Assembly (NCBI GenBank): GCA_965226235.1 | Contig: OZ245335.1 | Location: forward strand, 744,001-808,000 | Direction of reading: 5' to 3' | DNA length: 64,000 nt | From: CAYFZO01 sp965226235 | GTDB taxonomy: Bacteria > Pseudomonadota > Gammaproteobacteria > Poriferisulfidales > Oxydemutatoraceae | In this document: positions 1 to 7,462 of the stretch, piece by piece | Layout: every line of letters begins with the position of its first letter | Position numbering within the stretch: position 1 is the stretch's first letter | Notes under the pieces: model-generated | Databases searched by the model: none | What the model was told of the DNA's origin: nothing | The model's input: only the letters and a program-made list of their open reading frames with translations | Translations under genes and position numbers: made by a program

Positions 1-594
1 TATCAACGACGCCTCGTATTCGTTGCAAGCAGCCCAGTCGGCGTGTTCGACAAAGCGTAGCAACTCGTCGCTGTCAAACATGTGCGTACCCTGACCGGGA
101 TCAAACAGGTAAGGGATGCCGGCCTCACTGAACTGCCGCGCATGTGCCAGCATCCCTTCTCGTCCCTCCGGCGAAATAACACCCATGCGGATACCGGCGG
201 CGGACGGCACCCTGCTTAGGTGGCAGACATCCATGGCACCGGGGTGAAAAGCAGTGATCTGATTGCCGTCCGCGTCGCTGATAATGTACGCGGCAGCGGT
301 CAAATGCTGCTCGAGCACAGGAACGTACCTGCGATCGATTGAATGTTGGTCCATCCACGCTGCGTAAGATGCGAAATCACTGCCCACGGTCCCCATCAGG
401 TAACCATCGCCCCCCAACAGCTTCAGGTTATAGATGATGTTGGCACCGCAGCCGCCAAACCCACGACGTACGTCTGGTACCAGGAACGAAACGTTCAGCA
501 TTTGCAGTTGGTTGGGGATAATATGCTCGTGGAAGCGCCCTTCGAAGCGCATGATATTGTCGAACGCGATGGAGCCGCAGACCAATGCCGACAT
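1..594 (-). CDS. PfkB-family carbohydrate/adenosine kinase, 3' part outside window
   Basis: The minus-strand frame opens with ATG at 594 (product starts MSALVCGSIAFDNIM) and runs in frame off the left edge, so only the first 198 residues are seen. The N-terminal glycine strand (VCGSIAFD), the GGCGANIIYNLKLLGG segment that forms the first PfkB signature (about residues 46-61) and the later TVGSDF motif are those of the ribokinase/PfkB fold, closest in feel to bacterial adenosine-kinase-like sugar kinases. The second signature with the catalytic Asp lies beyond the window, so substrate cannot be assigned. A kinase transferring the ATP gamma-phosphate to a sugar or nucleoside hydroxyl is expected, in the cytoplasm. 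It is followed upstream by rubredoxin on the same strand. Confidence 0.85.
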   Translation of the reverse strand, partial: MSALVCGSIAFDNIMRFEGRFHEHIIPNQLQMLNVSFLVPDVRRGFGGCGANIIYNLKLLGGDGYLMGTVGSDFASYAAWMDQHSIDRRYVPVLEQHLTAAAYIISDADGNQITAFHPGAMDVCHLSRVPSAAGIRMGVISPEGREGMLAHARQFSEAGIPYLFDPGQGTHMFDSDELLRFVEHADWAACNEYEASLI

Positions 595-628
595 CTGCAA
601 GCCTCGTACCACCGACGCAAGACGCGCG

Positions 629-805
629 TCAGTCCCCTACTTCGACCATGACAAAGTCCCTCTTTGCCGCACCACACCCCGGGCATACCCAGTCGTCGGG
701 AACCTCTTCCCAACGTGTGCCGGACGCCAGACCGTCCTCGAGCGAACCTTTCTTTTCGTCGTATAACCAGCCGCACACCAAACAAACGTATTTTTTGTAA
801 GGCAT
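629..805 (-). CDS. Rubredoxin
   Basis: A 58-residue protein starting MPYKKYVCLVCGW. It carries the two CxxC knuckles of rubredoxin: Cys8/Cys11 and Cys41/Cys44, the second within the typical DDWVCPGCGAAK. These bind a single Fe(SCys)4 centre used as a one-electron carrier, for example to alkane hydroxylases, rubredoxin oxidoreductases or oxygen and peroxide detoxifying enzymes; no such partner is in view. The length is normal for the family. A longer reading frame extends upstream to 964 but the ATG at 805 gives the conserved N-terminus. It lies 39 bp from the divergent thiD, an arrangement common in gammaproteobacteria. Confidence 0.97.
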   Translation of the reverse strand: MPYKKYVCLVCGWLYDEKKGSLEDGLASGTRWEEVPDDWVCPGCGAAKRDFVMVEVGD

Positions 806-844
806 GATCAATACTCGCCAGAAACCGGTTCCTACTATACATTG

Positions 845-1636
845 ATGCAAACACAACAATCCACCGTGCTTTGCATCTCCGGTTTCGACCCAACCGGCGG
901 AGCCGGGCTGCAGGCAGACATCGAGACCGTCGCGGTAATCGGTCTGCGCGCCGTCTGCGCGCAAACCTGCAATACGCTGCAGGACGAAGACGGTGTAACG
1001 ACCGTGATGCCGATGCCCGCCATGCTGCTACTGCAACAGATCGAAAGTCTGTGCGCCGCTTTTGATATCGCCGCCGTCAAGATCGGCGCGGTTTCTTCGG
1101 CGGAAAACGCCGAGACAACTGCCCGGGGGCTTGCGAAAATCACCTGCCCGCTGATCGTCGATCCAGTGTTGCAAGACGCCACAGGCAAGCCACTGGGCGA
1201 CCCGGACACGGCAGCGGCAATTCGCAGGTACCTGCTACCTGCCACCACCTGTGCGACCCCCAACCGCGAGGAACTCATGGCGCTGGTACCGGAAGCCGCA
1301 ACACCCGATGCCGCCGCAACCACGTTGCTGGAAGAAGGTTGCGGCGGGATCCTCGCGACCAGCCAGAAACGGCGGAAAGACACCCTGCACCACGTGCTGT
1401 ACAGGCCGGGTGCCCCCAACCAGGGTTTCCTTTCCAGGCAGTTGCCCGGCGAGTTCCATGGTAGCGGCTGCACTCTGTCGAGCGCACTCGCCACCTATAT
1501 CGCCCTCGGAAGCTCGTTGCATCAGGCAATAAATCAGGCGCTGGCATTTACAGCGCGCGCACTTGCAAACGCGGCGACGCTGGAGCGCGGCGGAAAGCGA
1601 AAGTTCCCTGGAAGATGGTGCCGCACACCAAACTGA
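845..1636 (+). CDS. thiD: Hydroxymethylpyrimidine/phosphomethylpyrimidine kinase
   Basis: ThiD phosphorylates HMP and then HMP-P to HMP-PP, the pyrimidine half of thiamin. The 263-residue product has the ATP/substrate loop GFDPTGGAGLQAD at residues 13-25, the CNTLQDEDGV and DPVLQDATG segments, and the anion-hole GSGC motif in EFHGSGCTLSSALA near the C-terminus, all conserved in the ribokinase-fold ThiD family. ATG at 845 was preferred; a TTG codon lies directly before it. The 3' end overlaps thiE by 22 bp, so the two are translationally coupled. No TPP riboswitch fits in the 39 bp before the gene. Confidence 0.96.
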   Translation: MQTQQSTVLCISGFDPTGGAGLQADIETVAVIGLRAVCAQTCNTLQDEDGVTTVMPMPAMLLLQQIESLCAAFDIAAVKIGAVSSAENAETTARGLAKITCPLIVDPVLQDATGKPLGDPDTAAAIRRYLLPATTCATPNREELMALVPEAATPDAAATTLLEEGCGGILATSQKRRKDTLHHVLYRPGAPNQGFLSRQLPGEFHGSGCTLSSALATYIALGSSLHQAINQALAFTARALANAATLERGGKRKFPGRWCRTPN

Positions 1637-2238
1637 AGGGCCTGTACTTGATCGCAGGCTCGGGGCTGGAGGTCGCTACAGCCGGGTCCTGGCTTTCATC
1701 CGGCGTCGCTCTGGTGCAATATCGCAACAAAACCGCCGACTGGAACACCCGACTGAAAGAAGCCCGGCAGTTGCGCGGACTGTGCGAGAAACGCTGCATC
1801 GCGCTGATCATCAACGATGATGCCGAACTTGCCATCGCGGCCGGTGCCGATGGTGTACATTTGGGAAAAACCGACCTGCCGGTGTCACGGGTACGCAAGT
1901 GGTTCGGCGACAGACTCATCGTCGGCGCGTCGTGCTACAACTCAATTGCACGTGCGCTTGCAGCACAGCACGACGGTGCCGACTACGTCGCGTTCGGGGC
2001 ACTGTTCGCGTCCCGGACCAAACCGGAGGCAACGCGCGTTGCTCTCGTGCAACTCGCTGAATACAAACGAAGGCTTACGATCCCCGTGTGTGCGATCGGC
2101 GGCATCACCCTGGAAAACCTCGACCGGGTGCTCGATACCCGCGCCGATCTGGTCGCGGTGAATGCCGCGGTCGCATGCGCTGACGATCCACGCGCGACCG
2201 CGCGATGCCTGGTCGAAAAGATTAACCGCCGCCCCTGA
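1615..2238 (+). CDS. thiE: Thiamin-phosphate synthase
   Basis: ThiE condenses HMP-PP with THZ-P to thiamin phosphate. The 207-residue TIM-barrel protein shows YRNKTADW (the QxRxK-type diphosphate binding strand), INDDAELAIAAGADGVHLGKTDL (about residues 65-87), GASCYN in place of the usual GxSxH, GADYVAFGALFASRTKP (about 122-138), and the IGGITLEN phosphate loop near 160. It follows thiD with a 22-bp overlap and ends 17 bp inside the convergent folP. The first strand has the divergent start LKGLYLIAGSG. Function is well supported by motif order and by the thiD partner. Confidence 0.93.
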   Translation: MVPHTKLKGLYLIAGSGLEVATAGSWLSSGVALVQYRNKTADWNTRLKEARQLRGLCEKRCIALIINDDAELAIAAGADGVHLGKTDLPVSRVRKWFGDRLIVGASCYNSIARALAAQHDGADYVAFGALFASRTKPEATRVALVQLAEYKRRLTIPVCAIGGITLENLDRVLDTRADLVAVNAAVACADDPRATARCLVEKINRRP

Positions 2239-3052
2239 CATCGGATACCGCGCGCGCGATGTCCAAAGCCTGTCGATGGGCGGCAACATCGTGTACACGA
2301 AAGATGCGTACCCCGGCAAGTGCTCCGATCACCGCCGCCGCGCAACTGCCTCCAACTCGCTCCCTGGGCGGTGCCTCCCTGGCGTCATCGAGCGCCGCTA
2401 TGAACCGTTTGCGGCTCGCTCCCAGCAGTACCGGGTAAGGCATCTGCGTAAACCGGCGTAAGCCCGCGAGCAACGCGACGTTATGCGCCAGCGTCTTGCC
2501 AAACCCAATCCCCGGATCGACGACGATCTGCTCCGGGGCGACGCCGTCGGCACGGGCCGCCGCTACGCGTGCGTCGAGAAACCGGCGAACCTCGGCCACC
2601 ACATCATCGTAGCGTGGTGCATCCTGCATCGTTTCGGGCGTGCCCTGCATGTGCATCAGGCAGATCGGCACCTTGCGCGCTGCCACCAGCTTAAACATCG
2701 TGCCATCTTCGCGGCCGGCGGATATATCGTTGATCATGCCAGCGCCTGCGTCGAGCGTGGCGGCGGCGACATCGGCGGAAGTCGTATCGACACTGATCAA
2801 AACGCCCGGGAGTTTCGTTGCTACGGCCTCAACGATGTCGAGCACACGGCGTTTTTGTTCATCGGGCGGTACGCGGCATGAGCCAGGCCGTGTCGACTCG
2901 CCGCCGATGTCGACCACGGCGGCTCCTGCGGCGACCATCGCCGCCGTCTGGCGCAACGCGGTATTGATGTCGCAATACAATCCACCGTCGGAAAAGCTGT
3001 CGGGCGTTACATTCAGGATGCCCATCAAGGTCGGCTGGGGAAAAACGTTCAC
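2222..3052 (-). CDS. folP: Dihydropteroate synthase
   Basis: FolP joins DHPP and p-aminobenzoate to 7,8-dihydropteroate in folate synthesis. The 276-residue product has the DHPS signature LMGILNVTPDSFSDGG at residues 9-24, GGESTRPG around 50-57, MINDISAG, VDPGIGFGKT and the C-terminal ASRKRF substrate-binding segment. The start ATG at 3052 overlaps the stop of the upstream hydrolase gene by ATGA, so it is the last gene of the degP-lepA-hydrolase-folP run. More commonly folP pairs with ftsH and glmM, so its place after lepA is a rearrangement. Confidence 0.96.
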   Translation of the reverse strand: MNVFPQPTLMGILNVTPDSFSDGGLYCDINTALRQTAAMVAAGAAVVDIGGESTRPGSCRVPPDEQKRRVLDIVEAVATKLPGVLISVDTTSADVAAATLDAGAGMINDISAGREDGTMFKLVAARKVPICLMHMQGTPETMQDAPRYDDVVAEVRRFLDARVAAARADGVAPEQIVVDPGIGFGKTLAHNVALLAGLRRFTQMPYPVLLGASRKRFIAALDDAREAPPRERVGGSCAAAVIGALAGVRIFRVHDVAAHRQALDIARAVSDVRGGG

Positions 3053-3963
3053 CGGCGTGAGTAGACCCGGATTGTCTCGCCCACATCAAAAGCCATCAGG
3101 TCCTGCCCCATGACAAAATCAACGCCGCTGTCCTCCGACAACGAGGCGAGCAGGCTGTCTTCCTGCACACCGAACACGAGCGCATGAACCAAAGCCACGA
3201 GACGCGGCGCAGCGGCGGCAGCGACCCTGACCACGGCTTCGGGCGATGCATGATAAGCCAGCACTTTATCAAGCCGAGGGTTGCGTGACCGGATTGCCTC
3301 GGACGCAACCGCTATCTCGTGAATGAGCAAATCACTGTCCCGGGCATGCTTTGCCAGATTATCCGAGTAGCGGGTGTCCCCTGATACGACCACCGAGTAT
3401 TCTCCGTAGTCCACGCGGTATCCCCAGGCTGGCTCGAAAGCACCATGATCGACTTTGAAAGCGGTCACCGCCACGCCGTCGTGCTCGTAAACGATGCCCT
3501 CGGTCAACGCGTGGCTTCGATATTGAATGCCTTGCGGCGCGAGCCGCGTATAGGAAAGGCGCGAATCGATATCCACGGTGTAAGCCTGCCTGATATGCGC
3601 GAGGTGTTCGTCGATACCCATGGGGCCCCAGACTTGAAGCGGTCGCGTGCGCTGAAACACCCACCCCGACAGCATCAAGTCCGGCAAGCCGACCAGGTGG
3701 TCGTAATGCAGGTGCGTAATGAACAGCTTGTCGATTTCGGCAAGCGGCACCCCGATCTGCTCGAGGCGTTGAGCAACCCCTCGTCCTGTGTCAAACAACA
3801 ACCGCTGGCGATCGGCTTCCACCAACACCGCCTGCCCAAAGCGCTCGAGTTGTGGTGCCGGCGTTCCGGTACCGAGCAGGGTCACCACCAGGACCTCGGC
3901 GTGCAGTGGCAACGCCAACAACAACAGCCAACCGAACGCAAACGATCTGGCGACCGCGCTCAT
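3049..3963 (-). CDS. Exported RNase Z-like metallo-beta-lactamase-fold hydrolase
   Basis: A 304-residue protein beginning MSAVARSFAFGWLLLLALPLHAEV, a typical Sec signal peptide with an A-x-A-like cleavage region. The mature part starts with the RNase Z/ElaC-like LLGTGTPAPQLERFGQAVLVEA and has the metal motif THLHYDH, VDHGAFEPAWGYRV, the SGDTRYSDN aspartate and a late HEIAVASE histidine. Family members include tRNase Z and exported phosphodiesterases; the signal peptide argues against tRNA processing and for a periplasmic phosphodiester or sulfate ester substrate. ATG at 3963 overlaps the lepA stop as ATGA, so a longer upstream extension inside lepA is not used. Substrate unknown. Confidence 0.85.
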   Translation of the reverse strand: MSAVARSFAFGWLLLLALPLHAEVLVVTLLGTGTPAPQLERFGQAVLVEADRQRLLFDTGRGVAQRLEQIGVPLAEIDKLFITHLHYDHLVGLPDLMLSGWVFQRTRPLQVWGPMGIDEHLAHIRQAYTVDIDSRLSYTRLAPQGIQYRSHALTEGIVYEHDGVAVTAFKVDHGAFEPAWGYRVDYGEYSVVVSGDTRYSDNLAKHARDSDLLIHEIAVASEAIRSRNPRLDKVLAYHASPEAVVRVAAAAAPRLVALVHALVFGVQEDSLLASLSEDSGVDFVMGQDLMAFDVGETIRVYSRR

Positions 3964-5756
3964 CGCCTGGTCCGCAACACTGCCAGAAACGCCTCCTGCG
4001 GCACTTCGACCCGGCCGATTCGTTTCATCCGCTTCTTGCCTGCCTTCTGTTTTTCCAGCAGCTTTTTCTTGCGCGTAATATCGCCACCGTAGCATTTGGC
4101 GGTCACGTTTTTGCGCAGTGCCTTGACGGTCGTCCGCGCCACCACGCGCGACCCCAACGCCGCCTGTAGCGCGATGTCGAACATCTGCCGCGGGATCAAT
4201 TCCTGCATGTTCTCTATCAACGCTCGCCCCAGCGCATACGCGTTGGAACGATGGACGATCACCGACAGCGCATCGACCCGCTCGCCGTTGATCAGCACGT
4301 CGAGCCTTTGCAGGCTGGCGGGTTGATAATCAGTCAACCGGTAGTCGAAAGACGCGTAGCCTCTGGTGATCGATTTCAGGCGATCGAAAAAATCGACCAC
4401 GATTTCACCCAGCGGCATCTCAAACTCGATCGCAGCCTGCCTGCCCGCGTAGTGCAGCCTTTTCTGCACCCCGCGTTTTCCAATGCATAAACCCAGTACG
4501 TTGCCAACGTATTCCGCCGGGGACAGCACGGATACCTGCGCCATCGGTTCGAGAATCCTGTCGATGTCTCCCGTCGGCGGTAATTGCACGGGGCTGCGTA
4601 CTTCGATTACCTCGCCGCTTTTGGTAACCACCCTGTAGGTCACCGTCGGTGCCGTGACGACAATGTCAAGCGCGTACTCGCGCTCGATCCGCTGTTTGAT
4701 AATTTCCATATGCAGCATTCCGAGGAAGCCACAGCGAAATCCCAACCCCAGCGCCGCCGAATTCTCCGGCCCATGCGACAGGGACGCGTCATTGAGACTC
4801 AATTTATCGAGCGCGTTGGTCAAGGCTTTGTAAGCATCGGCACGTATGGGGAAAAACCCCGCGAATACGCGCGATTTGACCGGTTCGAATCCCGGCAGCA
4901 TTGCCGAGGTAGGAAGCGCCACGTGGGTAATCGTGTCGCCGACCCGTGCCGCGTGCAGATCCCTGATACCAGCGACGACAAACCCGACTTCCCCGGTCTC
5001 CAGCACCTCGCGTTCCCTGCGCTCGGGCGTGAAGACACCCAGGCTCTCAACCTGGTGCACCTGCCTGGTCGCCATAAACAGCAGCCTGTCTTTTCTGCGC
5101 AGGCAGCCATCGACGATCCGTACCAACGAGACAACACCGACATAACTGTCGAACCAGGAGTCCACGATCAGCACTTTCAGCGGCTGGTCAGGAGCTCCCT
5201 GGGGAGGAGGCACGCACCGTACCAACTCGCGCAACAAAACATCGATGCCCTCGCCGGTCTTGGCGCTGACCGCAACCGCCGACGATGCATCGATACCAAT
5301 CATCTCCTCGATTTCCCGCTTGACACGTTCGGGATCGGCGGCAGGAAGATCGACCTTGTTCAATACCGGCAGCACCACCAGGTTTTGGTCCATGGCGGCG
5401 TGGCAGTTGGCGATGCTCTGCGCCTCGACCCCCTGCGCGGCGTCGACCACCAACAGGGCTCCTTCACAAGCTGCCAGTGAACGAGAGACCTCGTAACCGA
5501 AATCCACATGTCCCGGCGTATCGATCAGGTTCAGGGTGTAGACGGTACCCGTATCGCCATGGTAAGCGAGCGTTGCCGACTGCGCCTTGATCGTGATTCC
5601 ACGCTCGCGTTCTATCTCCATCGAGTCGAGCACCTGAGGTGACATTTTGCGCTTGCTCAAGCCCCCGCAGATCTGTATGAAACGGTCGGCAAGCGTAGAC
5701 TTGCCGTGATCGATATGCGCAATGATTGAAAAGTTGCGGATATTACCGAGAGACAT
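3960..5756 (-). CDS. lepA: Elongation factor 4 (back-translocase)
   Basis: LepA/EF4 is a ribosome-associated GTPase. The 598-residue product starts MSLGNIRNFSIIAHIDHGKST, with G1 at residues 13-21, RGITIKAQ as switch I/G2, DTPGHVDF as G3, NKVDLP as G4, and the LepA-specific C-terminal block ending in KAGKKRMKRIG. Start 5756 gives the standard family length (E. coli 599); the frame stays open upstream to 5798 inside the degP end. It follows degP by 38 bp, as in many gammaproteobacteria, but the usual downstream lepB-rnc-era genes are absent and a hydrolase gene overlaps its stop instead. Confidence 0.98.
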   Translation of the reverse strand: MSLGNIRNFSIIAHIDHGKSTLADRFIQICGGLSKRKMSPQVLDSMEIERERGITIKAQSATLAYHGDTGTVYTLNLIDTPGHVDFGYEVSRSLAACEGALLVVDAAQGVEAQSIANCHAAMDQNLVVLPVLNKVDLPAADPERVKREIEEMIGIDASSAVAVSAKTGEGIDVLLRELVRCVPPPQGAPDQPLKVLIVDSWFDSYVGVVSLVRIVDGCLRRKDRLLFMATRQVHQVESLGVFTPERREREVLETGEVGFVVAGIRDLHAARVGDTITHVALPTSAMLPGFEPVKSRVFAGFFPIRADAYKALTNALDKLSLNDASLSHGPENSAALGLGFRCGFLGMLHMEIIKQRIEREYALDIVVTAPTVTYRVVTKSGEVIEVRSPVQLPPTGDIDRILEPMAQVSVLSPAEYVGNVLGLCIGKRGVQKRLHYAGRQAAIEFEMPLGEIVVDFFDRLKSITRGYASFDYRLTDYQPASLQRLDVLINGERVDALSVIVHRSNAYALGRALIENMQELIPRQMFDIALQAALGSRVVARTTVKALRKNVTAKCYGGDITRKKKLLEKQKAGKKRMKRIGRVEVPQEAFLAVLRTRR

Positions 5757-5794
5757 GTCTTTTGCCGACACGCCATGGCCGGCGGGTGGGAGCT

Positions 5795-7189
5795 TCAAGG
5801 CTCTTCCGGAATCCTCATCGCCAGGAAACGGGATCGATCTTCGCGCATGACCAGTACCGTGATGAACTGACCGCGCTGCAACCCGGGTATCAGCTCACGC
5901 ATCTTGCTTACGCTGTCGAGGCTCTGGTTATCCAGCGACAGCAACAGGTCTCCCTTGATAATACCCGCGCTCCTGGCCGGGCCGGGTATCACCCCTGTTA
6001 CCCTGACCGCCCCGTTTTTGATGCCGAATCGCTCGCGCTCCGCGACCTCCAGGTCGGCAAGCGACAGACCCAGAACGGTCTTTTCAATTCTTTCGCTGAC
6101 GTTTTGAGACATGTTCTCAGGCAGTCTACCAACCGTCACCACGATGGTGATCGGCTCGCCTTCACGAAGCAATCCGACATCGACCTCCTTACCCACTTCG
6201 CTCCGACCGACGATGGGCGGCAAACTACCGGCAGTGCGAATCTCCTGTCCGTCGAACTCGAGTACCACGTCCCCGGGCCGGATACCACCGTCTGCTGCCG
6301 GGCCGCCTTCGACAACGCTGGAAACCAGCGCGCCCTGTGGCTTGTCCAGACCAAACGATTCCGACAGCTCTCTTGTGATTTCCTGAACGTACACCCCGAA
6401 CCACCCGCGCACCACCTCACCTTTTTCCTTGAGCTGATTCACGACATTCATCGCGACCTCGATCGGAATGGCAAATGACACCCCCATGAAGCCACCGGTA
6501 TGACTGTATATCTGCGAATTGATACCGACCACCCTGCCGTCGAGGTCGAGCAACGGACCGCCGGAGTTGCCCGGGTTGATCGCAACATCGGTCTGAATGA
6601 ACGGCACGTAGCTTTCCGACGGCAGGTTGCGCCCTATGGCACTGACAATGCCCGCGGTAACCGAGTATTCAAACCCGAATGGCGAACCGATGGCGGCTAC
6701 CCATTGCCCAGGCTTGAGTTGTTCCGAAGATCCCAGATCGGCGACCGGCAAGTCATCCGCCTGCACCTTAAGCAGTGCCGTGTCCGTCTCCACGTCGGCG
6801 CCGATGAGTTCAGCCGGAAGCTCTCGGCGGTCATTGAACCTGATAACGATCTCATCGGCGTTCCTGATCACGTGGTAGTTGGTAATGATGTAGCCGTCCC
6901 GGGAAATCACGACCCCAGAGCCGAGGGAGCGAGGGTCGATCCGTGGCCTGGAGGGTTCGTGCTCCCCGAAAAACTCCTCGAAAAACTCGAACCACGGGCT
7001 CCCGGGCGGAATGTTCGGAGGCGAGATCGGAGCACGCTGCTCTTCTTCTGGCGGGTGCTGCCTGGTACTGACGTTGACAACCGCTTTCGATGCTTTCTCG
7101 ACCAGCGAGGAGAAATCCGGCAATTCTGCCAGCACCGGGAACGCAAGACTCGCGCCCAGCAAAAATATCAATACACGACGAAAGATCAT
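5795..7189 (-). CDS. degP: Periplasmic serine protease/chaperone of the DegP/MucD family
   Basis: A 464-residue trypsin-like protease for misfolded envelope proteins. From ATG 7189 the product has a signal peptide (MIFRRVLIFLLGASLAFPVLA), the catalytic triad His106 (TNYHVI), Asp136 (TDTALL) and Ser209 (GNSGGP), then two PDZ domains at about 255-345 and 370-460. An upstream extension to 7243 would put 18 residues before the signal peptide and is unlikely. Its place directly before lepA marks it as the MucD ortholog. Unlike the Pseudomonas arrangement there is no rpoE/algU-mucA-mucB block before it; the next gene is divergent nadB. DegQ is an alternative name. Confidence 0.95.
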   Translation of the reverse strand: MIFRRVLIFLLGASLAFPVLAELPDFSSLVEKASKAVVNVSTRQHPPEEEQRAPISPPNIPPGSPWFEFFEEFFGEHEPSRPRIDPRSLGSGVVISRDGYIITNYHVIRNADEIVIRFNDRRELPAELIGADVETDTALLKVQADDLPVADLGSSEQLKPGQWVAAIGSPFGFEYSVTAGIVSAIGRNLPSESYVPFIQTDVAINPGNSGGPLLDLDGRVVGINSQIYSHTGGFMGVSFAIPIEVAMNVVNQLKEKGEVVRGWFGVYVQEITRELSESFGLDKPQGALVSSVVEGGPAADGGIRPGDVVLEFDGQEIRTAGSLPPIVGRSEVGKEVDVGLLREGEPITIVVTVGRLPENMSQNVSERIEKTVLGLSLADLEVAERERFGIKNGAVRVTGVIPGPARSAGIIKGDLLLSLDNQSLDSVSKMRELIPGLQRGQFITVLVMREDRSRFLAMRIPEEP

Positions 7190-7362
7190 AAACGATGCCT
7201 GACGGCACAAAGTAATGCTACCATTAGGATAGCATTGAACCACAGCTTTGTTCAGTTTGATTCCCGTGCTTGATTACCCTTGGAGCTACCTGAAGCGGGT
7301 TCACAGGCACCTTTGGCGATCTCTGGAAACGCGACCATAACGAGTGCCTGCGCGCGAAGAAA

Positions 7363-7430
7363 GCTCCGTGGCGTAGCTGGAAACGGCTCCGTGGCGTAGC
7401 TGGAAACGGCTCCGTAACGTGGCTGGAAAA
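7363..7430. repeat. Three tandem copies of a 23-bp unit upstream of nadB
   Basis: Units at 7363-7385 and 7386-7408 are identical (start GCTCCGTGGCGTAGCTGG), and 7409-7430 is a third, diverged copy with AAC replacing GGC and one A/G change. They lie between the divergent degP and nadB starts, 33 bp before the nadB start codon. Function unknown; they could be a slippage product or repeated binding sites. Confidence 0.85.
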
Positions 7431-7462
7431 GCGATCCAGGTACAACCAACCGATCCACTCGA

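Noticed and set aside
806..844. TPP riboswitch before thiD
   Set aside because: The gap is only 39 bp and has no THI-box motif.
4584..5480. A 298-codon open frame on the plus strand
   Set aside because: Antisense to lepA; chance open frame.
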